The notes under the pieces: generated by a model
The model's database searches: none
Seen by the model: the letters and a program-made list of their open reading frames with translations, nothing else
Told to the model about the DNA's origin: nothing
In this document: positions 47,878 through 60,142 of the stretch, piece by piece
Numbering within the stretch: position 1 is the stretch's first letter
Layout: every line of letters begins with the position of its first letter
Translations under genes and position numbers: made by a program
DNA from: Conoideocrella luteorostrata
Taxonomy: Eukaryota > Ascomycota > Sordariomycetes > Hypocreales > Clavicipitaceae
DNA: 64,000 nt
Assembly (NCBI GenBank): GCA_032433595.1
Contig: JASWJB010000011.1
Location: forward strand, 62,001 to 126,000
Direction of reading: 5' to 3'

Positions 47878-48916
47878 ATGCGAGCCTCAACGAAAGCACC
47901 TTCAATTGTGAGAGTCCGTACGCTAAATTCGGTCTAAATCAGATTGATTGGTATTTCTAGCGACCTGGATTTGCAAAGCGAGCTTCTGTCTTCGCACGCG
48001 TGGGTTTGAGATGTCGAATGCTGCTGGAGTTGGGACAGACTCAGACAGCTAGCTTCTGAAATAAATTGCTGGCGTAACCAGCCAGTTCTCCTGCTTGACA
48101 GTGTCAAGAAAGAATCGGATCACTGTAGCATCTTGCGTTTTATATTTAAAAAAAAGATACTGAGGAAAGAACAACACTGTATTATATTAGTCGTAGTGTA
48201 TTATCGCTAACGAAGGCGTGCACTTGCATGCTCAAGGTTTAGCGGGGCAGGTGTGAACTCTCGATCTGGAGTGGCAGTCATTTCACAGGTTGGTAGTAGT
48301 TAGCGTGGAAATGTATTCAGTAAATACTCAGCACTCCGTACGGATCGGCGGAGCAGGGGAAGCGGTCTAGTCTGGCAATACCGATACAATCAAGCCCAGC
48401 TTGTCATCGACTTGGCTTCCAGTGCTTATGCGGGTCCAACATGTATACACAAAACATCCAGCAAATGATAAAGCCGGAGCTATAGCCGGATACTATGTGT
48501 GTTCCGAAATTACAGATTATCGACATCTTGCATTGCAGCAGCGTTGTGAGTGGTTTAGTCACGGCCCTGTGGATTCAATTCACCCGTCCGTAAATGCCGC
48601 TATCCTGTATTGCGGATGCCCTATGACCTCCCCATGCCACTGCTTAACCCCCGTCTGACCCGGTAGCCCCGAATTTTTGCCGTCGCGATTTTCCATAAAT
48701 GTCTCTTGTTGCGTCGCTGGCTTCCAGTTTCACCTCCTTTCGCCTCAACCCCAATCCATTACCACTATTCATTTCTATTTACGAATCATCCTACTGTACT
48801 TCTTTAGGCACTTTGAGATTGAGAGATTGAGGAATGTGTCGTTTGCCTGAGTTTTAACTCTATCCTAGTCCTGTTTGCATATCTCTCCTGAAGCTCCCTA
48901 CACATTAAGCTTCACT
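47878..48916. other. Divergent promoter region, F-box/LRR gene and KGD1
   Basis: No gene. It carries an adenine-rich run near 48150, one palindrome-family word near 48339 and a CT-rich leader before the KGD1 start. Confidence 0.55.
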
Positions 48917-51900
48917 ATGCTGAGGAATCCGCTCTGTAGAGCTAGGTCGCAGCTGCTCCGCGGAGCTCGATGCTCCGCCGCTCTGACAAAAAGCTCCATC
49001 CCAACTGTTTCGGCTCGAACTTCATCATGGAGACTCGCGGCCGCCCGCCGCCCTCTGGCCATGACGGCCGTACGGTCGCATGCAACTGATGCGACTCACT
49101 CGCCACCGAACCCCAGCGATAACTTCCTGTCCGGCGGTGCTGCCAATTACATCGACGAGATGTATATGCAGTGGAAACAAGATCCCAAGAGTGTTCATGT
49201 ATCTTGGCAAGTCTATTTCAAAAATATGGAGAGCGGTGATATGCCCATCTCTCAGGCTTTCCAGCCTCCACCAAATCTGGTCCCCAACATGACCGGTGGC
49301 GTGCCTCGTCTTGCCGGCAACTTGAGCCTCGAAGACGGTTCCGACGTGACAAACCATCTGAAAGTTCAGCTTCTTGTCCGAGCTTACCAAGCCCGCGGTC
49401 ACCACAAGGCCAATATGGACCCCCTTGGCATCAGGAACACTGCCGAGGGCTTTGGTAACATCAAGCCCAAGGAGCTGACCCTTGAGCATTACGGATTCAC
49501 CGACGCCGATCTCGATACTGAATATACGCTGGGTCCTGGAATTCTACCTCGCTTCAAACGCGATGGCCGCGACAAAATGACCTTGAGAGACATTGTTGCC
49601 GCTTGCGAGAGAATATACGCCGGATCATGGGGTGTTGAGTTCATCCATATCCCTGATCGTGAAAAGTGCGACTGGCTGCGTGAGCGTCTCGAGGTACCGC
49701 AGCCCTTCAAATACTCTATTGATGAGAAAAGACGGGTTCTCGACCGACTTATCTGGAGTTCCAGTTTCGAATCCTTCCTGGCAACAAAGTATCCCAATGA
49801 CAAGCGATTTGGCCTTGAGGGCTGCGAAACTCTCGTCCCCGGTATGAAGGCTCTGATTGATCGCAGTGTTGATTATGGCGTCAAAGATATCGTCATTGGT
49901 ATGCCTCATCGCGGTCGACTGAACGTGCTCAGCAATGTCGTCCGAAAGCCCAACGAATCCATATTTTCTGAGTTTGCCGGTACCCTTGGCGCCGAGGACG
50001 AAGGCTCAGGCGATGTCAAATATCACCTGGGAATGAATTTTGAGCGTCCCACACCCTCTGGAAAGCGCGTTCAGCTTTCGCTTGTTGCCAACCCGTCTCA
50101 CTTGGAGGCCGAAGATCCCGTTGTCTTGGGCAAGACTCGAGCCATTCAGCATTACAACAATGACGAGAAGACACACAGAACCGCCATGGGCGTATTGCTA
50201 CACGGTGATGCAGCTCTTGCTGCACAGGGCATCGTTTACGAGTGTCTTGGTTTCCACTCTCTGCCGGCGTTCTCCACCGGTGGTACCATACACCTTGTCG
50301 TTAACAACCAAATTGGATTTACCACTGATCCTCGATTTGCCCGATCAACTGCATACTGCACAGATATCGCCAAGGCGATCGATGCTCCTGTCTTCCACGT
50401 AAATGCTGACGATGTGGAGGCTGTTAACTTCGTCTGCCAGCTGGCTGCTGATTGGCGCGCTGAATTTCAGCATGACGTAGTCATTGACTTGATTTGCTAC
50501 CGCAAGTATGGTCACAATGAGACCGACCAGCCGTCTTTCACTCAACCTCTCATGTACAAGATGATTCAGCAAAAGGAGCCTCAGATCGACGTCTACGTCA
50601 ACAAGCTGCTTCAAGAAGGTACATTTACCAAGGAAGACATCGAGGAACACAAGCAATGGGTCTGGGGTATGCTTGAAGAGAGTTTCGACAAGTCCAAAGA
50701 CTATACCCCGACGTCCAAGGAGTGGACGACTTCTGCGTGGAATGGCTTCAAGTCTCCCAAGGAGTTAGCTACTGAGGTTCTCCCACACCACGCTACTGGC
50801 GTGGACAAGGCAACCTTGGATCATGTCGGCGAAGTTATTGGCTCCGCTCCTGAAGGCTTCCATGTACACCGCAATCTGAAGCGTATTCTTGCCAACCGAA
50901 CCAAATCTGTCGTTGAAGGTAAGAACATTGACTTCCCAACGGCCGAGGCAATGGCTTTTGGTACCCTGGTCACAGAAGGCTACCACGTTCGTGTTTCTGG
51001 TCAAGATGTTGAACGAGGCACCTTCTCTCAGCGCCATTCTGTCTTCCACGATCAAGAAAACGAGAAAACGTACACTCCTCTACAACATATCAGCAAGGAC
51101 CAAGGCAAATTTGTCATTTCCAACTCATCTCTCAGCGAGTTTGGCGCCTTAGGTTTTGAATATGGCTACTCTCTGCAATCACCGAATGCCTTGGTCATGT
51201 GGGAAGCTCAATTCGGTGACTTTGCCAACAACGCACAGTGTATCATTGATCAATTCATCGCCTCTGGCGAGGTGAAGTGGATGCAACGAACCGGTCTTGT
51301 GATGTCCTTGCCCCACGGCTATGATGGCCAAGGCCCCGAGCACTCTTCCGGACGTCTAGAACGTTACCTGCAGCTGTCTAACGAAGACCCACGCATATTC
51401 CCAACCGAGGAGAAGCTCGCTAGACAGCACCAGGATTGCAACATGCAGATTGCCTACATGACTACTCCTGCGAACCTGTTCCATGTTTTGCGACGACAAA
51501 TGCACCGACAATTCCGAAAGCGTAAGTCTAACAGCCCCTTCTGACCGTAATACTCGCCGATCACCGCATATTAACCAAGCTTCAGCTCTTGTCATCTTCT
51601 TTTCTAAGTCTTTGTTGCGTCATCCACTGGCTCGGTCCAACATTGAAGAGTTTAACGGAGAAAATGCTGGCTTCCAGTGGATTATTCCCGACCCAGAGCA
51701 CCAGACTGGCAACATCAAGTCCCCCGAGGAGATTGATCGGGTCATCCTCTGCACCGGTCAGGTCTGGGCCAGTTTGCATAAACACCGTGCAGACAACAAG
51801 ATTGACAACGTCGCCTTCACTCGCATTGAGCAGCTGAATCCCTTCCCATGGCAGCAACTTCAAGAAAATCTTGACATGTACCCCAATGCAAAGACCATTG

Positions 51901-52130
51901 TGTGGGCTCAGGAGGAGCCTCTTAACGCTGGCGCTTGGAGTTTTACCCAGCCCCGCATTGAGACTCTGCTTAACCACACAAAGCACCATGACAGAAAACA
52001 CGTCATGTACGCTGGACGCAACCCCAGTGCCTCTGTGGCCACTGGTTTGAAACACGTGCACAAGAAGGAAGAGCAAGACTTGCTGGAGATGGCTTTCACT
52101 GTGAAACAGGACAAATTGAAAGGCGAGTAA
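48917..52130 (+). CDS. KGD1: 2-oxoglutarate dehydrogenase E1 component, mitochondrial
   Basis: Two exons (48917-51521 and 51586-52130) encode 1049 residues, the normal length. The frame is open a little upstream but only from TTG, so the first ATG is taken. The first ~55 residues are rich in Arg, Ser and Ala with no acidic residue ([20 protein letters not shown]), a mitochondrial presequence. Next come the N-terminal E1 segment [20 protein letters not shown], the dehydrogenase domain with [17 protein letters not shown], and the thiamine-diphosphate motif from [10 protein letters not shown] to [10 protein letters not shown]. The transketolase-like pyrimidine domain shows [13 protein letters not shown] and [13 protein letters not shown]. 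The intron falls inside [16 protein letters not shown]. The enzyme decarboxylates 2-oxoglutarate in the TCA cycle with E2 and E3. Confidence 0.97.
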
Positions 52131-53313
52131 GCCTTTGAGCGATATCAAAACTGATGATCGAGGACGAAACAACTGATGAGGCGCCGAGTATCACTAAGGG
52201 CGCTAGGCTGGGAATTGGGTGTGCATTGCGAATGGTTGGAAGATGAAAAGAAGGATAGTTCCATTATGGAGTAACTGTACCATAAAATTATCGTCTTAGG
52301 GCGACTAGTAGAATCTGTATTATTGTCCCCGGAGCGTGTCTTGGTACGGTAGAAGATAGCATTTGTTTTGATGTTTCATATCCCCATTTTCAAGTTACTC
52401 GACAAGCCCGCGAACATGTTTTCAAATATCCGTGAAGGCAGCTCGAGCGTTGTGGGGCAGTAGAAAACCTGGAGGGTTAGTTGATTGATTCGTGACAAGA
52501 ACAAAAGAAGCCAAGCCCAGGCCAACTATCGCAAGTTTCTGTGGGCGGCACCTGCACGTCAAATACTATTAATGTCTGGGGCTTATAAAGAAGTTATAGT
52601 TAGGGCGGTCAGGTTTCTTGCAGGCTAGCACGGCTAGTTAAGGCACAGGGCTTTGTGCTGGTCTGTGTATGTGTACACTGCAGTATTTGTTGTTTGTACA
52701 ACAAGGCCGTCTGCCGTCCAGCTCAACGCATCAACGCATGCAGGTGGGTGCACTCCTGCCGTAATTAGCCCTTTGCCTCGCTGTTTGCCTCGCTGGCACC
52801 CACCCAGTGCCCCAGCGTGTGGAGAGTTCTTACTGGTCCATTCACGTTTTGTTCGCACTTAGCCGTTCTGGGCGCCGCCGGAGAAGACATCCCCTGCAAC
52901 CCTCACGCGTCGCATTATTACTACCATCAACTGTTTGCGCCGTCACGTTCGTGTGAGCCTCAATTCTCTCATAACCTGGCGCCTTTCTTGTGTCTTCTTC
53001 TCAGCAATACGCTTGCAACGTCAATAATTTCTACATTGTCGCAGGCACCCATCTACCAGCCTTCAGGACAGGCTCCTTTTCCTCAATCTATCGCATACAG
53101 ACAGACTTCTCGAGCTCACTGACTTTACGTGTCTGAAGCCTCGTCGAGTAAACATCCTCGGGTAATACTGCACAAGCATCGACCCCTAACAATCTGAGGG
53201 AACAATGACTCAATTGATCTCATGCTCTTAAGACAGGCTTTCAAACAAGTTATCGCGGCTCACTCCTGGGCCATTTATTACCGGCGCTGCCGTTCATTGA
53301 ATGGGCCTCCAAT
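52131..53313. other. Gap between KGD1 and SUZ12
   Basis: Contains the KGD1 3' region and a long SUZ12 leader. Small frames here show no family resemblance. Confidence 0.55.
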
Positions 53314-55601
53314 ATGACTGCACATAGCCCTTGTAAGCGGACAGCCCCCTTTCTTCATCGCAACTGGCTCAAGGGAGTCAAGGCTTTGCAGGAGTCATCA
53401 GTCATGGGAAGCATCATATCAGCTCCTAGGCATAAACTGCCTCATGGCGAAGGCGATGGGAGGCCTACGAAGCGTCGTCGCATCGCATCGCCAGACCCAC
53501 GCGACATTGACCACCTCGTCGTATCACCACACATGTCGGAGCCCGGGTTAACACTGCGCATTGAGGTTCTCAAAATTCTTCATAAGGACTCTAAGAAGGT
53601 CAAGTCATATCAAGGAACCGCTGCCCCTCGAGATGTGCTTACCACAAAGGCGCGATGTAAAGTCACAATATTTGACATGAGCTCGCCTTCCCCGCAAGTT
53701 CTGCATTGCCAAAGTCAAATGTGTGACTTGACTACCTTTAAAAACCCTGTTGGGCCTCACCGTATAGCGCGTGTTGATCTACCTCGACCTTTCTACGTCA
53801 CGCAAGACAGCATTATGATCAACAGGCCTGATGACGGCGGTTTCAATTTGTCAGACTCATACCAACTCCTCATCGAATTTGAAGCAGCCAACGCCGCTCA
53901 TTGGCCACCACTCAACTCCCAGGACTTCGGCATACCCACAGAATCTCTTTATCCGCCATGGGGGACGGCAGAGCATTGGATCATGTCGAGCAAGTTTGAC
54001 AAGGTGTACGGACGGCTGAAGAATCCTCTTAGCCTGTCCGCAAGATATCCTTCAGATCAATCTAGCTATCAAACCAACTATCTGATGGACATCGATCTGA
54101 AGTGGACAGCTGGCTTTAAGGCCTTTCAGAGGCTCGAGAAGGGATCTAAGCATTGTATCACTGCAGCAGATCCTGATTGTGACATGTATAATGATACTGC
54201 AGTTAGCTCCATTGAAGATGGCATTACCGCCGTCAATGATGTCAACAACCATATAACTACAGATGAGTCTCCAGTTGATCTAGACGACGATTTTGCTGGT
54301 GACAATACGCCGTCTCGATCTCTAAGAGCGCGAGAAAAGAACAAGGTGTACAACCTAAAAGTACTCAGCGATCAGCAACTAGGGCGGGAACGAAAGCAGC
54401 CCGAGCCAAGTCTCGATGGTGCTGTGAACGAGGGTCGAGTGCAGTACTTGTTGCCACCTGATCAGCCGGTGTCACTGGACTACTACCGCTGTATTAACTG
54501 TGGCGCATACCATGAGTCTATGGACCAGTTGCAACTTCATCTGGAAACTTCGCACCCGACGTACGAGTATATGCTAGACACTACCTCTCAAGGGCCAGTG
54601 TTTCGCGTATCTGCGCTGCCGGAGACAACAGTGTCTCCCCAGAAGATACATCAACTCAGGCGAAGCATGAAGCCATTCAATATTCAGACTATACTCTCGG
54701 GAGACCAGGACTGGTTAACATCACGGCTTGGATCAGAAATCGACGAACCTTTCAAGTCACCAACGCGACCTGCCTCGGATCGGATTACGACGGGTTCACC
54801 CGGTGCAAAGGCACCGAAACCTCTGATGCGGCGGCCAGAAAAGGCTAAACGCCGAAAGGCCTTGGTACCAAGTATTTCACAGCCTCTTTTCCATCCCATA
54901 AGCAAGGCCATCTTGAAGCCTGGGCAAGATGTACCTCAAACCGCACCGGATAACACATGGCTGATTCAGAAACATCGAGAAAGTATCAGCGACTTCTCCG
55001 ATGTGACGCTGGCGGAGAAGGAATATATCTGGGAGTGGGACGGCTACATTTTGCGTCAAAATATCACTTCGGGTGCTTATTTCGCCCGGGCCTGGTTGAA
55101 TTTTGTTGAAGAAAAAGCTTCTTGGCTAGTAGACGTAGAGCATCGCATGCTTGAGTTTGGAAAGCACTCTAGTGTTCTCTTGGCTAGGAACGCGCTGGAT
55201 GATGGAGTAATGCAACTCGCGTTCCAACACATCAACGACGCAAGAACCAAAGGCGCACAAAGGGAAAACCAGCACAATGAAGGGACTGGTCTCGAAGCAA
55301 AAGACAGGTCTCCAAAGCAGTCTCCACGAGTATCACAGATACGCAAAGGCGCTAACGGATGTACGGTTTGTCAGCTTCCAGTTCTTGGTCCGCGACTTCT
55401 CGTGTGCTCTGATACGGTGAGACCAAATTCTCTCAAGTTATCCTCATCGTGACGTCATATGATTGGCTAATAAGTTTTCTTTCTCAGACTTGCTCCAACC
55501 GACTGTACCATGCCGATTGCATCAAAAACGACGCGTCAATGCCTGTGACAAGCCTAAAATGGCTATGCAACAACTGTGTAAAAGGCAAGGCGTCCAGCTA
55601 G
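53314..55601 (+). CDS. SUZ12: Su(z)12 homologue, PRC2 subunit, with C-terminal PHD finger
   Basis: Two exons (53314-55416 and 55488-55601) encode 738 residues. Near 393-415 is a C2H2 finger with CINCGAYHESMDQLQLHLET then SH, as in Su(z)12. Residues about 525-660 form the VEFS box: PLFHPISKAILKPGQ, WLIQKHRESISDFSDVTLAE, EKEYIWEWDGYI and ARAWLNFVEEKASWL. The C-terminus adds a PHD-type finger split by the intron: CTVC, CSDT-TC, LYHADC, and WLCNNC. Su(z)12 bridges Ezh2/KMT6 and the histone-binding subunit of Polycomb Repressive Complex 2, which methylates H3K27. A carboxy-terminal PHD is not part of animal Su(z)12, so the fusion may be a fungal trait. The start is the first ATG in an open frame. 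Confidence 0.88.
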
Positions 55602-56176
55602 AGGCAGAGGCGTTCTTTGAGAACAGGCAGGTCAATAATCAATTGCGTTAAAACGCGTTCCAGAATCTGGGGTGGCTGAAGAAACAAAAAAATATCCCAA
55701 GATATAAGTTAAATACGAAGCGATGACTTGTGTATAATAAGACAAGAAAATACTTACATAGCGTGCCGATGCGGGAATATGCCTGCGCAACGGCCGCAAA
55801 CTTGGAGCCGTGATCGTACAAGTCACGAAGATCCAAGATTGTGCTGCCTGATAATTTTATTGAGCTATTCCAAGGGACTTAAATGCACCCCCAAGCCAGA
55901 CTTCATTCTCATGTATACGCCACCCCCAAGAGGAAGTAAAACAAAACTTCGACAAAGAAACGAAAGAAGAACAAAAGAAGAACTAAAAGGCTAAAAGTAC
56001 ACCAAAAAAATAAACACGTCTCAAAACGCCGCCATCTGATGGAAGGAAGTGTTTTCTAGCTCTACGCCGTTCCAGATGTTTTAGTCTTCTGCATGTTCTT
56101 CCATGTAATCCGTGTGTCAATACGAGCTCTCCCTTGCTTGCACATAGCTTTTTTGAAATTATAAATTGCCCCATGA
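55602..56176. other. Convergent gap, SUZ12 and SF3B2
   Basis: Facing 3' regions with A-rich stretches. No gene was recognised. Confidence 0.55.
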
Positions 56177-58057
56177 TTAAAACCTATATCTGCCTTCTTT
56201 CTTCTTTTCTCGTAACTCCTTTTCGGTTCGTTGACGTTTACGGCTCTCCTCGGCAATGAGATCAGTAAGGTCATCATCGTGTGCCCACTTGGCGCCCATG
56301 CCTTCTTGTCTGTTTGTTTCCTCGAATTTTTGCTTAATAGCGTCCTTGTCGATACCATCGTGCTGGTTCAACGAGTCAACATCCAAGGCTACGTCAACAT
56401 CACCGGGCTTCTTGCGCTTGCGGGAATCGTCCTCAGACCCTAAAACCGGAAGGCTAGCTCGCTGACCTGCCTTGAGGTCGTAGACGCGGTCACTTCCAAA
56501 GAAGCCTTCTGCACGCACTTGTCGTTCAGGCAGGACGGTATATGCTGATCGAGGAGCAGATGACTCTTCTGTGTCATAGCCTCGGCGTTCTTTTCGTAGA
56601 TCCATTTCTCCACCGATTGAGGTCTCCACGCCACTACCATACTCGTGCAAGGTGCTGGAGTAGCCACTGGGAGTCTCCAAACCGCCAGGTGTTTCCAGTC
56701 CTCCAGCATCGGCATCATTATCCTCCTCGTCATCATCCTCTTCTGATTCTTCTTCTCCTGATTCCTCTTCATGGGGCTGCAGTTCGCCCCACAGAGTCCG
56801 GTCCACAGCCTCGCCCAACTGTAACTGAGCTTGTGCCTGTGATTGTGCTCCGTTTTGTGCTAGACCGAAGACATCGCCGCCGTACAGCGGCCGGTTGCTC
56901 TCGTCAACAGGCGGTTTACCCCAGCCGCCAGGGTGAAACCCCCATGCGCCTCCTAGGGGTGGAGGTGCATTAAGACCAGCAATCTTCAGTGTCGGGTAAG
57001 ATGGGGGCGGCCCGTACCTCTGTTGGTTAATCAACCACGGGGGTGGTGCTCCTGCAGGCATTCCAAGAGCTTCCTTGGTGGCATCACTCAGCTCACCGGG
57101 TCTCAGGTACTGAAAGTCAACTTCTGCTTCCTTGCCCTCGTAATAAACTTCGCCGAACCTGGTGAGTTCTGGCTTGACCTGGAAGCGAAAGAATGCATCA
57201 TAGAGCCTCTGATAGTCAATATCCAGCCTGCCCATCTTTGGAGCTACTCGCTCTCTTTGTTTCTGCTTCAGAGTTTGCTCCGCCTGCTTCTCCAATACGG
57301 CGTCTCGCATCTCCGTGATTCCTGTATCCGCAATGAACTGAGGTAACCGAAAGGCAGCTTTTTCGACACCCCTTTTGGACGATAAGTACTCTCTTTTCAG
57401 GGACCAGTGCGGTGGTACGGGTACAACATTCCGCTGAGCCTTGATCTGAACGAGTACTCGAGGATCTGATGAGGACACATCATGCCAGTCTACAACTTCT
57501 GGGATAGAGACCAACGCCTTAAGTTCGGCGACGGACAGTTTGTTCAATTCTTTTCGTTTTTTCTTAGAGAGCTTTGGCTTATCTTCGTCGTCCTCGTCGG
57601 GGATTTCGTCATCGTCGCCGAAAAATACGGTGCCTTGGTTTCCTGCGTTTGCTTCCTTTGCTACTTCGTCTTCCTCCAGGGACGCACCGAACCTACTAAA
57701 TATATCTTTGTATACAGCAAAGGCTGGGTCATCTTCTAACTCGTCGAGGGACGACTCTGGCGCGTCCTTGGCATTGGACTCGACTGTGTCTGTAATGTTG
57801 TCTTTTGTTTCAGCAGAATCCGTTGCATCGGCGGATTCTACTCGATTTTGTACTTTTTCTGAGACTTGGCTGTTGGTAACCTGTTCAGGAGTAAGCTTCG
57901 AGCACGCAAAACAAACCCATCAGCTAACCACCTAGGCTATGGGTAGTTAGATTGTTCAAGGTGTCAGGCATACCTCAGTTTGTATTGCTTTTTTCTGTTC
58001 CTTCTTCTTTGCCCTCCGCAACTGGTTCTTGGTCATTTTTGGGCCGGTCATCGCCAT
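56177..58057 (-). CDS. CUS1: Splicing factor 3b subunit 2 (SF3b145 / Cus1)
   Basis: Two minus-strand exons (58057-57974 and 57895-56177; 78-base intron) encode 600 residues, starting MAMTGPKMTKNQLRRAKKKE. The acidic segment is followed by KLSKKKRKELNKLSVAELKA and the DUF382 block (VVDWHDVSSSDPRVLVQIKA, RNVVPVPPHWSLKREYL). The PSP region follows with GMPAGAPPPWLINQQRYGPP, FHPGGWGKPPVDESNRPLYG and GDVFG. The tail is basic. This is the U2 snRNP component that contacts pre-mRNA near the branch point and binds SF3b49/Hsh49. Length and motif order match fungal Cus1. The intron is near the 5' end, as is common in these genes. Confidence 0.95.
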
Positions 58058-58592
58058 GTCGAGGGTTGCGACGACGCGCCGCCTTGGTGCTTCGAAAAGG
58101 CTACAAGGCTTGACCGCTGACCCAAGATTTGGAGAATCGCGCAGAGAGACCCGTAGCAGCAATTTTGTATTGCTTCGGGTCTCTTCTCAAGCCACAGAGG
58201 GATAGTCCAAAGTCGTCGAACAAGGTGACAAGGCAAACCCTAGTCAATATCGGTCACCAAAGAGACAGGATATCTCGTTGAGATGGTGCGATCGTTCTTG
58301 GCTCAAAGCAAGTGAAGTCGTAGCTTAAGACGGTAATGCGAAAACGGGTTCGGCGGCGCTGGTAGCTCGATTAAGAGAGGCCAGATACATGGGGCACCGT
58401 TAAGGGTTGACCGACCATACATTTGAATAAAGGAACTCACGACTCTGAGTGTTGCGACAAGTCTTGTCTCCGTCAACTAATATCTGCTCGGAGGATTGCC
58501 GGCTAATAAAGAAGGGGGGGCGGGGGGTCACCACACACTTCCAAAAGTAACTACCCAGCGGTAAAGCGTGACTGGTTAGTTAGTTAATGTTG
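58058..58592. other. Gap left of the transposon relic
   Basis: SF3B2 promoter and leader. A short GGGGGGG-rich run lies near 58516. No gene. Confidence 0.5.
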
Positions 58593-58632
58593 GCCACCCC
58601 GGAGCCGGCCACACAGGGAAGCCGGCCACAAT
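58593..58632 (+). repeat. Left terminal inverted repeat
   Basis: Forty bases starting GCCACCCCGGAGCCGGCC. It matches the reverse complement of 59190-59229 at 38 of 40 positions; both differences are C/T. The repeat contains an internal direct duplication of AGCCGGCCACA. Confidence 0.92.
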
Positions 58633-59189
58633 GTGGCCGCTATAACGTCGCCCACCCACTTTCCAGAAACCTTCGCTACTAATGTATACCTTCCAATATC
58701 GTCACATTCGTCAGCATCCTTAGTTGAAAATAGTAATATTTAGCGTTTTCTAGCTAGTAAGCTGCCACTCGTGACAGAGGTCTTCAAAAGGAGTGTTGGC
58801 AATCGCGGTTACTGCTGCAATCTGCGCTGGAAGGCGCTGCGGGGCCTTTTCAACATCTTCAATAATGTGTGATAGGCATGTTTACGAGGCCTAGGCTTAA
58901 ATCCAATTAACAAGGCTTTCTTTATCCTTTTGAGAATGTGTATCTGCCCTTACTTGTGTACCTTTAATTCGATCTTGAAGCGTTGTCCTTGGTATACCCC
59001 AGAGTGCTGCAGCTTTCCGGACAGATGCGCTATTTGCAACGGCAGATACTGCGTTTTCTAGGTTATTTTCAGTGTAACTAGGCTTTTTTTCTTTCTTCTC
59101 TCAAAAATAATAATTATGCTAATAGTAATTAAATTGCACGAGAAATCGCGGTCGGAATGCAAAGCGTTGTGGTGCTGAAAGAGGGGAAA

Positions 59190-59229
59190 ATTGTGGCCGG
59201 CTTCCCTGTGTAGCCGGCTCCAGGGTGGC
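59190..59229 (-). repeat. Right terminal inverted repeat
   Basis: Reverse complement of the left repeat with two C-to-T type changes. Confidence 0.92.
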
Positions 59230-59230
59230 G

Positions 59231-60142
59231 GACAAAAGCAGCAGCGCACGAACACTTCTAATTGACTTCACCGTCCATCAAGCTAATTCAAGTGGTCAAC
59301 ATACTCTCGTTCTAGAAAATATGTTCACATCTAAGGAGCTAAACTCCGGTGACAACGTTATTATGTCGGTTGAATGTGTAATAGTATGGCGGTCTCTGAG
59401 ACGTCCGTGACACAGTATTTATCAACACTAAATTTGATGCTGGCTCTGCACGAATGCTAAGTACCTGTGAAGTTACCTATCTAGAAACCTGATTGTCCGT
59501 GTGCTTGCATCAGCCACGTCCATTAAATTCCCGCCATTCTGCCATCTGCCACTGTAATTAACCCCAAGCTCACTGTATTGCCACTGCTGGACCCATCATC
59601 CATTCTGTTACCCCTGCTTTGTCTGTCTGACAGACAGTAACTAGTTAGTTGCGGAGTAGCCAATCCTGGTGTCGACAATTTATCTATCCGCGTAACCATT
59701 GTTCCAGTCGGACGGTCCAACTAGACCAGACCAGACCAGACCGTTTATCTTCCATCCTCAAGTTTGTCTGGTTGCCTTACTGTCTTTCATCCGCCGCAAC
59801 TTTATGGACACAGGCGCCGCCTGTTCGTTTACCACTCATATATTTCTAGCTGCGCCGCCCGACATGACCAATTCGTGGTAGTCTCACATCACATTCAGAA
59901 TATTCTCTTCCTGTCACTCGTTTGTTTGGCCCTGCCACTTTCTTTCGAGCTGGGTTTCCATCATCAGCGCCAAGAGGCATTATCGTACCCCATATCAATT
60001 CTGACGTCTCTTCGGTATCCCGACCTGCGACCCACGATACGATCCTAATACTTGCGGTTCTTGCGGCTCACCTACGATACGGTCCTCGGCTTCTCTGGAG
60101 CTTGCTGCTAACCTCCAGATGCTAGCCTAGCCGTTTGCTGTC
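59231..60142. other. Promoter region of the Sly41-like gene
   Basis: No gene. A CAGAC-type short tandem run (about four units) lies near 59726-59745 and CT-rich leader sequence precedes the start codon. Confidence 0.5.

Larger units (their letters stand above)
58593..59229. mobile_element. Non-autonomous Fot1/pogo-like element (MITE-like)
   Basis: A 637-base element bounded by 40-base inverted repeats. Inside, on the minus strand, about 59079-58897 encodes roughly 60 residues reading SYTENNLENAVSAVANSASV, then RKAAALWGIPRTTLQDRIKG, and then a stop. This is the N-terminal Psq-type helix-turn-helix of Fot1/pogo transposases of the Tc1/mariner superfamily. The catalytic DDE domain is missing, so the copy is an internally deleted derivative that could only move in trans. 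No clear TA or longer target duplication was seen, so the true ends may lie slightly outside the inverted repeats. Confidence 0.8.
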
